Assembly (NCBI GenBank): GCA_947630485.1
Contig: CANRHU010000005.1
Location: forward strand, 1 to 64,000
Source of the DNA: an uncultured Lachnospiraceae bacterium
GTDB taxonomy: Bacteria > Bacillota > Clostridia > Lachnospirales > Lachnospiraceae
DNA length: 64,000 bases
Reading direction: 5' to 3'
Positions 28,473-38,185 of this stretch are shown piece by piece. Each line of letters starts with the position of its first letter. Position 1 is the first letter of the stretch. The notes below the pieces were generated by a model, which saw only the letters and a list, made by a program, of their open reading frames with translations, searched no databases and was not told the DNA's origin. The translations under genes and the position numbers were made by a program.

Positions 28473-28865
28473 ATGAAGGAAATCCTTCACAATAGAGGTA
28501 TCAAAAGCAGGCTGGATGCGTGGCTGGCTTTCCTGGCTCTGGACGAGCCAGAGTGGATCGAGGCGGTGATCACGGCGTATCCGGAATTCCGGCATCTGTA
28601 CGGAGAAGTATACGAGATGTGCCGCAACTTGGAGAGGGTGATGGAGATGTATTCGAAAGAGCTTCAGGAGCTGGACCGCAACACGGTTCAATATATGATC
28701 GATGAGATGCAGGAGACGATCAACCAAAAGGACGCACAGCTAAGCCAAAAAGATGCGGTGATAGAAGTCCAGTCGGAACAGCTGACACAGTTCAAACAGT
28801 TGTTAGAAGAACAGAACCGGCAGATTCGTAAACTTCAATCTCAGATCAATTCGAAGAAAGAATAA
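28473..28865 (+). pseudogene. C-terminal remnant of an Rpn/PD-(D/E)XK nuclease-family transposase-like protein
   Basis: KEILHNRGIKSRLDAWLAFLALDEPEWIEAVITAYPEFRHLYGEVYEMCRNLERVMEMYSKELQELDRNTVQYMIDEMQE resembles Rpn C-termini; the nuclease N-terminus is absent and an in-frame TGA lies upstream. Confidence 0.7.
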
Positions 28866-28918
28866 AACAGGAAAGACCTTACGAACCTGCCTTTTATCTT
28901 GGCAACAGCGGAAAGGGC

Positions 28919-28964
28919 GTGCCGCAAAATCATCTGCTTCTGACGATTTTGCGGCACCTTTTTT
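28919..28964 (+). terminator. Rho-independent terminator
   Basis: 13-bp perfect stem GTGCCGCAAAATC / GATTTTGCGGCAC followed by CTTTTTT. Confidence 0.85.
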
Positions 28965-28982
28965 CGCTGCATACAGCCTTTT

Positions 28983-30878
28983 CTAATTCTCCCCATTCTT
29001 CCAGTCCGGCAGCTCATCCAGCGTGATGACCCGCTCGTGGTTATAAACCTTCTGAACCATATATTCCTCTGTATATTTGTTGGACAGTCTGTGGTAGCCG
29101 TTATCGGCCATAAACTCGCCGCTCCAGGTGCAGAACCAGGCCCAGGGCGCCTGATCACGCCAGGCCAGATCCGGATCGAAGAGACAGCCGTTCTCCGAAA
29201 GCGCCACGATCTTGGCAGTCTCCGGGTAATGATCCGGGTACTCGACGGCCTCCACGAACTTCCCGCTCTGGGAAGAGTATACATAATTGCCGGGATAAAT
29301 GTCTTCGCCGATAATATCCACATATTCGTCGCCGGGATACCAGTCGGCAGACTGGCCGTTCCAGACCCAGATCAGGTTGTTCAGGCCGTGAACATTCGTC
29401 AGCCGGTCGTAGAGCAGCTTCCACAGCTCCTTACAGGGTTCCGGTCCTGCCGCGCCCCACCAGAACCAGCCGCCGGACGCCTCGTGAAGCGGCCGGAAGA
29501 GAACCGGAATGTCCGCGTCCTGAAGGATCTGAAGCTGCTCTGCGATAACGTCGATATCGTCCAGAAGCAGCGCGTAGCCCTCCTCATCTCTGCCGTCCAT
29601 AATAGCCGCCAGATCGATGTCCGTGCTGTCCGTGTAAAATGTCTTGTACCACAGGGCTCCGGATTTCGTGTATTTGTCCGGCGCCCCCCAGTGCCAGCAG
29701 AAGGTGACGATCCCGCCCAGCTTATCGTACTCAATGGCCTGTTCGATGGATTTTCCGACCGCCCCGTGGCTGGCAAATGTCGGCGAATAGTTCATGAGAT
29801 CAAGCCCCAGGATCGCCGGCTGCCTGCCGCCGGTGGCGTTCTTGATTGCAACCAGCTCAGGGCTTGCCGTGCCGTTGTCCGCCTGCTGCCCCGACAGGGT
29901 GTATTCGCCGTAGATCGACGTCAGGTATTTCATTAAATTTGCCGCGCTTTGCGAAACGTTCGGATTGATCAGCACCGGCTCCACCTCAAAGGTGCTGTCC
30001 GGCAGCCGCTCCGCCGAAGCAAACGTCATGCTGTCCAGAGCGATCCAGCCCCAGTTCTTATGGACGCCGATGCTGTGCTCTCCTGCCTCCAGATAGACCC
30101 GGCGCAACACGGATTCACCGAAAGTCTCGTCCTTCGTGGTAAATGTCCCCACTGTCGTTCCGTCCACCTGGATATCGTTGATCTTCTCTCCGCCCAGGCC
30201 GGCGCTCACCACATGGATGTCGAAGCTGCCGCTGTAGGGCACATCTACGGTGAAGGAGCAGCTGTCTCCCTCGTCCTCAAATCCGGTAAGATAACCTTCT
30301 CCGGTGTAACCTTTTATTGAATGATCCAGCTTTACTTTGCCGGTTGTCGTCATCTCTGATGCGTCAAACATATAAGAAATTGCCTCCTGTTGTTCCTCCG
30401 CCTGCGCAGTATTCGCCGCGCCGCTTCCGTTACCGCCGTTCGCGGCCGCGTCACTTTCATCGAAGCCCGCGTTCTCTGCACCGTCTGCAGATGCGGTGCC
30501 TTTATCATCAACCGCATTGCCAGTACCGCCTGCTGCTCCCACAGTATCCGTCAGAGCATCTAACGTACCATTCCCACCGGGCATGTCCGTTCCCGAATTT
30601 CCGGCAGATCCGCTCTCCGTCGCCGCGAAGGCAGCTGTTTCCTGCCCCGGCGCCGCCTGCCCCGCCGCAGTCTGCCCCATCGTCTCCGCAGGCGTACCGC
30701 CGTTGCCGCAGCCGCCGATGCACACTGCCAGCAGGCATGCCGCCAAAACGGCGCTGACACGGCGTCCCCGTAAATTTATAAGAACACTCCCTCTCCGGTT
30801 CTTAATACTGTCATTTTTTTTCCCGCTCTTCATTTCTCTGCTCTTCATCTCTCCGGCCTTCATCTCTCCGCTCCTCAC
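28983..30878 (-). CDS. GH26 beta-mannanase lipoprotein with N-terminal CBM35-like domain
   Basis: Lipobox CIGGCGN; CBM35-like MFDASEMTTTGKVKLDHSIKGYTGEGYLTGFEDEGDSCSFTVDVPYSG; GH26 VLFRPLHEASGGWFWWG, LIWVWNGQSADWYPGDEYVDIIGEDIYPG, IVALSENG. Start ambiguous (30878 GTG, 30863, 30848 or 30833 ATG). Confidence 0.9.
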   Translation of the reverse strand: MRSGEMKAGEMKSREMKSGKKNDSIKNRRGSVLINLRGRRVSAVLAACLLAVCIGGCGNGGTPAETMGQTAAGQAAPGQETAAFAATESGSAGNSGTDMPGGNGTLDALTDTVGAAGGTGNAVDDKGTASADGAENAGFDESDAAANGGNGSGAANTAQAEEQQEAISYMFDASEMTTTGKVKLDHSIKGYTGEGYLTGFEDEGDSCSFTVDVPYSGSFDIHVVSAGLGGEKINDIQVDGTTVGTFTTKDETFGESVLRRVYLEAGEHSIGVHKNWGWIALDSMTFASAERLPDSTFEVEPVLINPNVSQSAANLMKYLTSIYGEYTLSGQQADNGTASPELVAIKNATGGRQPAILGLDLMNYSPTFASHGAVGKSIEQAIEYDKLGGIVTFCWHWGAPDKYTKSGALWYKTFYTDSTDIDLAAIMDGRDEEGYALLLDDIDVIAEQLQILQDADIPVLFRPLHEASGGWFWWGAAGPEPCKELWKLLYDRLTNVHGLNNLIWVWNGQSADWYPGDEYVDIIGEDIYPGNYVYSSQSGKFVEAVEYPDHYPETAKIVALSENGCLFDPDLAWRDQAPWAWFCTWSGEFMADNGYHRLSNKYTEEYMVQKVYNHERVITLDELPDWKNGEN

Positions 30879-31612
30879 TCCTCCTTTCCTCCCCTCTCCG
30901 CTTCTTTCTTCTTCCTCTCATCACGGTAATACCATTTCTCCATATCCTCTTCCGTCTCCGGCTTCGCCATGTATTTGCGCAGAAGCTTCTCCATCAGAAA
31001 TGTCTCCGCAAAGCAGCAGGCCCCCGGCAATACGAAGATCATCGGCACCGGGATCAGCACGACGCCGAAGAGACAAAGCACCCACATCGCCGTGAATACC
31101 ACCGTATAAGGCAGATGCCGAAATACCATCAGCAGCGCCAGCTTAAAGCACTCCCACATGCCCATGGTAAAGCGGGACATAACCGGCCAGATATAAAGGA
31201 ATACGCCCAGAACCACCAGGATCAGCAGCGTGTACCCCAGACTCATCGCCGCGGCCGCCTGTCCGCCGATATTCAGGCCCAGGACCTGCGCCTGCCCGTT
31301 CTGTTCATACATACCGTTAATATAAATCCGGTCTGCCGCCAGCACCGCCGCCAGCGCCGCGAAGATCAGAGTCATCAGGATCCCCTGTTTCAGATTCCGC
31401 TTAAAGGAGCCAAAGAATTCGCGGGTCACATAGCCCTCGCCATGGCGAACCATTTTCACCATGGTGTAATACATGGCAATGCTGGCCGGTCCGACGGTCA
31501 CCACCGGAATGCAGCACAAAAGCCAGAAAAGCGATACCGCGATCACGTTGCCCGCCACCGTCATGAAACGGAAGAAAGGCGTGTCCTGTCCGAAGAACCT
31601 GTCCATATCCAA
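30875..31612 (-). CDS. YesL/DUF624-family membrane protein
   Basis: MDRFFGQDTPFFRFMTVAGNVIAVSLFWLLCCIPVVTVGPASIAMYYTMVKMVRHGEGYVTREFFGSFKRNLKQG. Confidence 0.9.
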   Translation of the reverse strand: MDMDRFFGQDTPFFRFMTVAGNVIAVSLFWLLCCIPVVTVGPASIAMYYTMVKMVRHGEGYVTREFFGSFKRNLKQGILMTLIFAALAAVLAADRIYINGMYEQNGQAQVLGLNIGGQAAAAMSLGYTLLILVVLGVFLYIWPVMSRFTMGMWECFKLALLMVFRHLPYTVVFTAMWVLCLFGVVLIPVPMIFVLPGACCFAETFLMEKLLRKYMAKPETEEDMEKWYYRDERKKKEAERGGKEE

Positions 31613-31824
31613 TCTCCTTCCCGTCAGCCCGCGGACCCATATCCGCCGGCCGTGATCCTATCAATCCGGTTTGCCGCTTAAAATCCGCAGTTTCACCGAC
31701 TCCATCCCGCTTCTCTTTCCTTTCCTCATCCCGATCTGATTCAGACACGGACCTCAGGCAGGCTGTCTGCCCAAGGTCCGCTCCCCGTCTGTCACAGATC
31801 TATTGTCCAGGCGCGCCGCCCATC

Positions 31825-31941
31825 CGCCCTGACGGGCGATACGCCTTTCTGCCGCCCTTCCGGCCGGCCACCCCGCTGGCCGGCCGGAACTGTTTCCAAT
31901 CCGGCAAATCCCTGACTCCCGGCCGGAAAAGCTCCGGCCGG
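31825..31941. other. cluster of three GC-rich intercistronic hairpins
   Basis: CGCCC-N4-GGGCG (31825-31838); TTCCGGCCGGCCA-N6-TGGCCGGCCGGAA (31858-31889); CCGGCCGGA-N5-TCCGGCCGG (31919-31941). Confidence 0.8.
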
Positions 31942-32001
31942 AACCATTCGGTCATCATATTCGAGCAGGTTATCACCGGTGCTCTGCACGCATAGAGCTC
32001 C

Positions 32002-33507
32002 TTACTGCTGACCGCCGGTCAGCGCGTCGATGGCGTCCTGAGCCTTCTGCTTGTTGGCCTCGATCGCCTGAGACACGCTCATCTCCTTATTAACAACAAC
32101 TGCGTAGAAGACGTCGCCCATCGGGAAGTTGGTCACCTGATCCGCGAAATCGTTGTTGTTCCTGGCCTTATAGCCTTCCTCGTAAGCCAGCTCCAGCTGT
32201 TCCTCATCCACGAATGCGGACTCGAACCAGGCAGGATCATCACGGTAGGAGACATCTCCCAGGAACCAGTTGTTCAGCTCTTCGAAGATCTCATAGACAG
32301 AAGTCGCGTCCTCCACGCCGACCGGGATGAAGTACGGCTGCGGGATCTCCATTGGCGTCATGGTGCCGTCGCCGCTGGGGCCTACGGGAGCCGGGCAGAT
32401 ACGAACCTCGTAATCGATATCGCGGCCTACCAGCTGATAGGTGTTCGCGAAAGCAAACGCAACCTTGTTCTCCCAGAGAGCGTTCTCGTTGTCAGACCAG
32501 TCATCGGTATTAAAGGGTCTCGCGGTGCCGTCCACATTGTACAGACGGTCGATGAAGTTAAAGGTCTCGATGCTCTTGGGATCGCTTAAACCTTCGGTAA
32601 AGCCGCCGGCTACCTCAGCGTTGTTGGAAGCCAGGAATCCCTTGATGGCTCTTGTAAACACATCGCCGAATCCGTACACATCCGTGTTGCCGTCGCCGTC
32701 AGTATCGCGGGTCAGCGTCGAGCAGTACTCCGCGAATTTATCCCAGGTCCACTCGCCTCTTGCAGCCAGATCTTCCGGGGCCTCCAGACCCATCTCATCC
32801 AGCATGTCCGCGTTGTAAGCCATGAACGTAGCGCCGGAAGGAATGGTGGTGCTGGGGAAGAAGAAATAGTCGTCGTCGCCCAGCACGGCCGCTCTTGTCA
32901 GCACGTTCTGATCGTTTAAGATGTCAGAATCCGCAGGCGCGTAGCTGGAGATTTTCTGGATATAACCGTTGGAGAACGGAGCAAGGCCGAACTGATACTG
33001 GCACAGATAGATATCGCAGTCCGGCGTGCCGTTGGTAACGGAGGTGTTGATGCTGCTGATAATGCCGTCCCAGCCCAGGTTCACATAGTCAATCTTGCAG
33101 TTCCATTTCTCCTCAACCGCGCGGACCGCGTCCAGCTTCATCTGCTCGGTCTCCGCATTGTCGTAGGCACCGCCGGCTGCCGTGATATCTTCCAGTGTCT
33201 GGTATTCGCTGTCCTCAAAGATATCCCACCAGACGCCGATCTTGATGGTACGTCCGCCCAGATCCTTGCCCTCATAATTGCTGTATGAGACCCCTGCTAC
33301 CCCCCCGTCATCCGCAGCAGCAGTCTCTTCCTCTGCCGCTGCAGCCGTGGTTTCCGTATTGCCGGCCGCAGCCGCTGTGGTCTCCGCGCTGCCGCCGGCC
33401 GCTGTCGTCGTGGTCGCCGCGTCTCCGCCTCCGCAGGCCGCCAGAGAAACTGCCATGGCTCCGGCCATCAGGATGGAGCCGATTCTTCCAAGTGTCCTTT
33501 TCTTCAT
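32002..33507 (-). CDS. sugar ABC transporter solute-binding lipoprotein
   Basis: Lipobox LAACGGG, Ala/Thr-rich linker, SBP_bac_1-like fold (TIKIGVWWDIF...GWDGIISSINTSVTNGTPDCDIYL). Confidence 0.92.
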   Translation of the reverse strand: MKKRTLGRIGSILMAGAMAVSLAACGGGDAATTTTAAGGSAETTAAAAGNTETTAAAAEEETAAADDGGVAGVSYSNYEGKDLGGRTIKIGVWWDIFEDSEYQTLEDITAAGGAYDNAETEQMKLDAVRAVEEKWNCKIDYVNLGWDGIISSINTSVTNGTPDCDIYLCQYQFGLAPFSNGYIQKISSYAPADSDILNDQNVLTRAAVLGDDDYFFFPSTTIPSGATFMAYNADMLDEMGLEAPEDLAARGEWTWDKFAEYCSTLTRDTDGDGNTDVYGFGDVFTRAIKGFLASNNAEVAGGFTEGLSDPKSIETFNFIDRLYNVDGTARPFNTDDWSDNENALWENKVAFAFANTYQLVGRDIDYEVRICPAPVGPSGDGTMTPMEIPQPYFIPVGVEDATSVYEIFEELNNWFLGDVSYRDDPAWFESAFVDEEQLELAYEEGYKARNNNDFADQVTNFPMGDVFYAVVVNKEMSVSQAIEANKQKAQDAIDALTGGQQ

Positions 33508-33627
33508 AACTCGTGTTACCTCCTTTTTACTTACATATTTGTTTGCTTTCCGTTGGAAAGCTGTATTCGTTTCGGAAAGCGGGGCGGAACGGGGATGCCG
33601 CCCGCGCCTCCGGAAAACGCCTGTTGA

Positions 33628-34683
33628 TTAACCGACGATACCGCTTCGCTCCACGCCTTCTACGAATTTCTTCTGCAGCAGGCAGTAGATGACGATCACA
33701 GGCACCAGCATCATGATGATGCCGGCGTACAGGTACAGCTGGGTCACGGCGCTGTCATGGATCTCCAGCGAGTTGGCGATGGTCTCCTGGACCGTGGAGA
33801 TCCGCATGCTCATCAGCAGCCGGTTGCTGATACCGAACAGCTTTGCGTAAAACGTATCATTGTACTGCCACACCATGGAGAAAATGCTGACCGTCAGCAC
33901 TGACGGCATCGCGTTGACCAGCATGATGCGGAAGTAGGTGTAAAGCGCCCCGGCTCCGTCCACGAAGGCCGCCTCCTCGATCTCCTTGGGCAGTCCCCGG
34001 AAGAACTGGTTGAAAATGTAGATGAAGAGGCCCGACCGCAGCCCGCAGGCAAACACTGTCATGATATACATCGGTACCGGCGAGGTTAAAAGGTTCACGC
34101 CGTGCCCCGTGGTCAGATGCAGGATGCCGAAGATATCGAAGTTGCGGAACTCCGTGTACCAGGGCAGCATCAGGGTGTCCGTCGGGAGCACGATGGTCAG
34201 GACCACACAGGCGAACAGCACGTTCTTGAACGGGAAATCAAACCGCGCGAAGCCGTAGCCCGCCATGGAACAGATGATGACCTGGATGAAGGTCAGCGTA
34301 GCCACATAGGCCACCGTGGAAAGCAGGGTCTTCGGGTACTGCATGACGCGGTAGGCTTCCGTGTAATTCTCGAGGGTGCCTTCCATCGGGAAAAGGATGA
34401 CCACCGGGTTGTACAGATCCTTCGAGGTGAAGAAGGAACTGGCAAGCATGGAGATCAGCGGCCCCAGGATGATGTAGGCGATACCCACAAGGATACAGAA
34501 CTTCATAAATCCCAGAAGGATCGCCTGGATCCTCCGGCCGAATTTCTTCATCTGCACCTGATCCACGGAGGAGAAGGAAAATGCCGCCGCCTTCTGCCCG
34601 TTCTTCGCGGCGCGTCCGCTTGCGGGGACTGCCGCGGTATTTCCGGAACTGTTTGTGATTGCCGCAGTTTTCATTTTCACCAC
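33628..34683 (-). CDS. carbohydrate ABC transporter permease (MalG-like)
   Basis: Six-TM MalG-like sequence with EAA-like loop EIEEAAFVDGAGALYTYFRIMLVNAMP. Confidence 0.92.
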   Translation of the reverse strand: MVKMKTAAITNSSGNTAAVPASGRAAKNGQKAAAFSFSSVDQVQMKKFGRRIQAILLGFMKFCILVGIAYIILGPLISMLASSFFTSKDLYNPVVILFPMEGTLENYTEAYRVMQYPKTLLSTVAYVATLTFIQVIICSMAGYGFARFDFPFKNVLFACVVLTIVLPTDTLMLPWYTEFRNFDIFGILHLTTGHGVNLLTSPVPMYIMTVFACGLRSGLFIYIFNQFFRGLPKEIEEAAFVDGAGALYTYFRIMLVNAMPSVLTVSIFSMVWQYNDTFYAKLFGISNRLLMSMRISTVQETIANSLEIHDSAVTQLYLYAGIIMMLVPVIVIYCLLQKKFVEGVERSGIVG

Positions 34684-34687
34684 CTCC

Positions 34688-35599
34688 CTAGTTATAGTAG
34701 AATACCTTGCTGGAGATCACTTTGACGATCACCGCCAGCAGGATACAGACGACAAAGGAACTGATCAGACTCATGGTCACGCTGACGCTCCAGTTAAAGT
34801 TGGTGAACGCCATATCGTAAGCCTCCTGTACCACCTCGCTGTTCATAAACGCGTCCACGATGGTATAGACCACATTGGTGACAATGTGCGGCGACACCAT
34901 CGGGAAGGTGACGCGCCAGAAAGTCTCATAGGCCGTCGCGCCTTCGATCTTGGACACCTCATAGAGGGATCCGGGCACCGACTGCAGGGCCGCGATGAAG
35001 ATGATGATCTGGATGCCCGACGCCTGCACGATGTCGAAGATCCGCCCGACTGCAAGAACTATGTAGTCCATCAGCGCCGCCGGAACGCCCAGCTGCGTCA
35101 TCATGTTCAGCAGATATTCCACGTTGACGTTGCCGGCGACCGCCGCCTCCGAGGAGACCGCCGTCACGCCGCCGTTCACCGCCTGCTGCGCCAGCTCGAT
35201 GGAAGCCTGAATCGCGCCCGAATTCATGATGATCGGCAGGAACAGGATGGCGCGCATCAGCGCCCTTCCGTGAAACTTGCTGTTCAGAAGGATCGCGATG
35301 AACAGGCTGAAGAAGATGATCAGCGGCACGTCGATCAGCATGTTCCCCACGGAGCTGACCAGGGTCTGGTTAAAGGACGCGTCCCGCAGGAACGCGTATT
35401 TGAAGTTATCCAGTCCCACAAACTCCAGCAGATAGCCGCCGGTTTCCTGCATCGTCAGTTTGCTTAAGCTGAAGCGGACCGCCTGGATAAATCCCTTTCC
35501 ATAGAACCACAAGAATCCGATGAACCATGGAAGGACGAACAAAAATCCGGTGATCGCGCGCTTATCGAGCAAAGACAGCTTTCTCTTTTTCTTTGTCAT
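34688..35599 (-). CDS. sugar ABC transporter permease (MalF-like)
   Basis: ITGFLFVLPWFIGFLWFYGKGFIQAVRFSLSKL and VSKIEGATAYETFWRVTFPMVSP. Confidence 0.92.
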   Translation of the reverse strand: MTKKKRKLSLLDKRAITGFLFVLPWFIGFLWFYGKGFIQAVRFSLSKLTMQETGGYLLEFVGLDNFKYAFLRDASFNQTLVSSVGNMLIDVPLIIFFSLFIAILLNSKFHGRALMRAILFLPIIMNSGAIQASIELAQQAVNGGVTAVSSEAAVAGNVNVEYLLNMMTQLGVPAALMDYIVLAVGRIFDIVQASGIQIIIFIAALQSVPGSLYEVSKIEGATAYETFWRVTFPMVSPHIVTNVVYTIVDAFMNSEVVQEAYDMAFTNFNWSVSVTMSLISSFVVCILLAVIVKVISSKVFYYN

Positions 35600-38169
35600 G
35601 ACGCACCTCCTGTGATCTGGTAACTCATGGGCTCCACCGTCACGCCGTCCGCGCTTAAAGTTTCGTCCGTCTTATTGACATAGATCGTTACGCCATTATC
35701 ATACGTTGCGGCTGCCAGGCCGTTATCCAGAACCTCGTGACGGATCATCTCCGCCCCCTGAACCTTCGAAAGCGCGCCGTTGATCGTTTCATAGATCTCC
35801 TGGGCGTCCTCCAGCCAGGTGGTATAGCAGACCGAATACATATCCGCCGACGAAGTGTACTTGATGTTGCTGGAGTCCTCGTAGGAGAAGGTGAAATGGG
35901 GCGCCACGCCGTACTCGATCCAGCTCAGCACCATTTCCTCATCCGCGTCCTGATCCATCAGGTTTAAGGACTGTCCGGCGTAGTCGATGCAGCCGTGGAT
36001 CACCATCTCATAGAACGGGATCTGCTGATCCACGATATAGAACTTGCTGTACTGGGTCGGCGCGCCGATAATATCATCCGCCTCTTCGAAGCTGTAGGCG
36101 TTGCCGCCGCTTACCATCAGCGTCCTTCCGGAGGAAGCCAGATCCTCCAGCTGCCCGCCGACCACCTCTTCCGCCTCCTGCCGGTCGATGACGTCCGTCC
36201 TCTTCTTGTCGGAGGCCAGCACATCGCCAAGGTCGCGGAGACTGTAGCCGGTCACGTCGATGTCCGCCGCCTCATCGATGAAGTGGGACACATACCAGGG
36301 CAAAAACCGCGGCGACATGATGAAGTAGGAGAGCTCATCATACCAGCCCAGCGTACTGGTCTGCCGCATGGTAGCCGGGTTCAGCGCGCCCATGGACACC
36401 ACATAGCCGGAGAAATACTTGGACGCCTCCAAAAGGTCGTTGAAGCGTTTGGACGTATAAGGCACCTGCTGGAATGCCACGTCCAGAAACAGCTTTCCGC
36501 CGTTCTCCTCCAGGCGCGTGCTTAAGGCTTCCAGCTCCGCCTTGCTTCCCAGGGCCCTTATCAGCTTCACCTTGTCGGCCGCGTCATGGTAGACGCCCCG
36601 GTTGAACCATCCCTGATAATTCATCCGCACATCGCTGATACCGGCCTTATAGAGCAGATCAAGGATCTCGCCTGCCTGATCGTAGGTGGTCATCGGATAA
36701 ACGCCGGTATAAGGCACGCCCATGAGGTGCTTTTGGATTTCAACGCCGCCCAGGATATCCAGGTAGAACGGCGTCTCGCCGCCGGCCGTCTGCTTCGTAA
36801 GCGTTCCTTCCGCGATCAGCTGGCTGCGGTAGGCGTTCGCCATGCCCGAATAATCCGCGTCGTCGCCGTCCAGGAAGGTGTAGGTCACGCTCAGCTTCTC
36901 GTCGTAGATATCATTCTCCACCACCGGCACGTCGGCCTGGTTGCCGGAGACGCCGAACATATTCAAAAGCTCGATCTCGCGGGTGGAGAATTCCACGTAG
37001 GCGAAGTTATAGCTGTTGATATTGCCGGCCACATTGGCGTTGATGATGCCCAGCGCGTCGCCGCCGGTGATCCGGCCGAGGAAGGCGTGGTCGCCGTTCT
37101 TGATGCCGAAAATCGGAAGTCTGGCGTTCTCGGTCAGCTCCGTCACCGTGTAGCTCTGCACTTCCGGATCGATGCCGTACACATTCTGCATATAGGGCGA
37201 GTTCTTCGTCCCGTTGTTGAAATTGATCAACGCGCCGGAACCGTCTGGCACCACGATATAGCCCTCGTCCGCCGTTCCGCCGGCCCCGAACATGGGCAGC
37301 ACCTGGATCCTGGCGATGGTGGCGCCGCCGCCCTCCACGATCTCTCCCGTGGGAATGGATACCTCCAGACCGTTGTCCGTCAGCCGGTACTCCATGGGGA
37401 TCGTAAAGGAGATATTCTCCGCCCCTTCCAGGCCTTCCATATCGGCCGCATAATCCTCCGCCGTGTAGCCGCACTGCTCGAAGAACTTGTTCAGACGGCT
37501 CATCGCGATCTTGGAATCCTTAGCGGCGTCATTTAACGTGTAGACGCCGTCCTTCAGCGTGAAATAATTCTTCGCGGTCCTGGCGTCCTTCGCTTCCAGC
37601 TTATCCAGGATCAGGGTCTGCAGCCTCTCCTCGCTGATCTGAAGCGGGATGATTCCGGTGGAGTTCGCCGGGTCCTGCAGCGTGTAGACATAGCGGATCC
37701 CGTCTGCAAGCTTCTGGATCTCGAACTGCTCGTACTGGATGCTCATATCATAGTTGTTCATCGTGCCTCTGGACCGTGCGCTGTTATAGTACACCAGGTT
37801 CAGCGTAGAATTCAGAAGCTGTTTGTTGACGCCGGAAGCGATCGTATCCTCGTCGCGGTCCGCCGGATTGGAATAAGTGACATGTCCATTCGCCTTTTCC
37901 ATCACGGCGATCTCCGTCGTCTTTAAATTCGTATAAAGCTTCAGCTTCTCATTCTCGGCGGCCAGCACCATGCCCTCCACGCCGTCGCCGGAATCGGTCA
38001 GGGCCGTAAACTCTCCGCCCTCTTCCGTCTCATAAGACTGTATATACTGCTTATATACGTTGTAGTTGAAATACCGGGTCAGGAGCACGACGGCAAACAC
38101 CGCCACGACCACCAGCACAGCCGCGATCACTGCCACGGTCAGCGTTCTTTTCGTTTTCTTTGTCATCAC
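35596..38169 (-). CDS. DUF5696-like membrane-anchored extracytoplasmic protein
   Basis: N-terminal TM LTVAVIAAVLVVVAVFAVVLL, beta-rich segment (GYIVVPDGSGALINFNNG), TIM-barrel-like half (VRMNYQGWFNRGVYH, GGKLFLDVAFQQVPYTSKRF). Family name from recall. Confidence 0.75.
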   Translation of the reverse strand: MMTKKTKRTLTVAVIAAVLVVVAVFAVVLLTRYFNYNVYKQYIQSYETEEGGEFTALTDSGDGVEGMVLAAENEKLKLYTNLKTTEIAVMEKANGHVTYSNPADRDEDTIASGVNKQLLNSTLNLVYYNSARSRGTMNNYDMSIQYEQFEIQKLADGIRYVYTLQDPANSTGIIPLQISEERLQTLILDKLEAKDARTAKNYFTLKDGVYTLNDAAKDSKIAMSRLNKFFEQCGYTAEDYAADMEGLEGAENISFTIPMEYRLTDNGLEVSIPTGEIVEGGGATIARIQVLPMFGAGGTADEGYIVVPDGSGALINFNNGTKNSPYMQNVYGIDPEVQSYTVTELTENARLPIFGIKNGDHAFLGRITGGDALGIINANVAGNINSYNFAYVEFSTREIELLNMFGVSGNQADVPVVENDIYDEKLSVTYTFLDGDDADYSGMANAYRSQLIAEGTLTKQTAGGETPFYLDILGGVEIQKHLMGVPYTGVYPMTTYDQAGEILDLLYKAGISDVRMNYQGWFNRGVYHDAADKVKLIRALGSKAELEALSTRLEENGGKLFLDVAFQQVPYTSKRFNDLLEASKYFSGYVVSMGALNPATMRQTSTLGWYDELSYFIMSPRFLPWYVSHFIDEAADIDVTGYSLRDLGDVLASDKKRTDVIDRQEAEEVVGGQLEDLASSGRTLMVSGGNAYSFEEADDIIGAPTQYSKFYIVDQQIPFYEMVIHGCIDYAGQSLNLMDQDADEEMVLSWIEYGVAPHFTFSYEDSSNIKYTSSADMYSVCYTTWLEDAQEIYETINGALSKVQGAEMIRHEVLDNGLAAATYDNGVTIYVNKTDETLSADGVTVEPMSYQITGGAS

Positions 38170-38185
38170 ATTTCCCTCCGATCGC

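Noticed and set aside
31792-31989. 65-aa ORF in the SBP-YesL intergenic region
   Set aside because: It covers the hairpin array; no ribosome-binding site or homology-like features.
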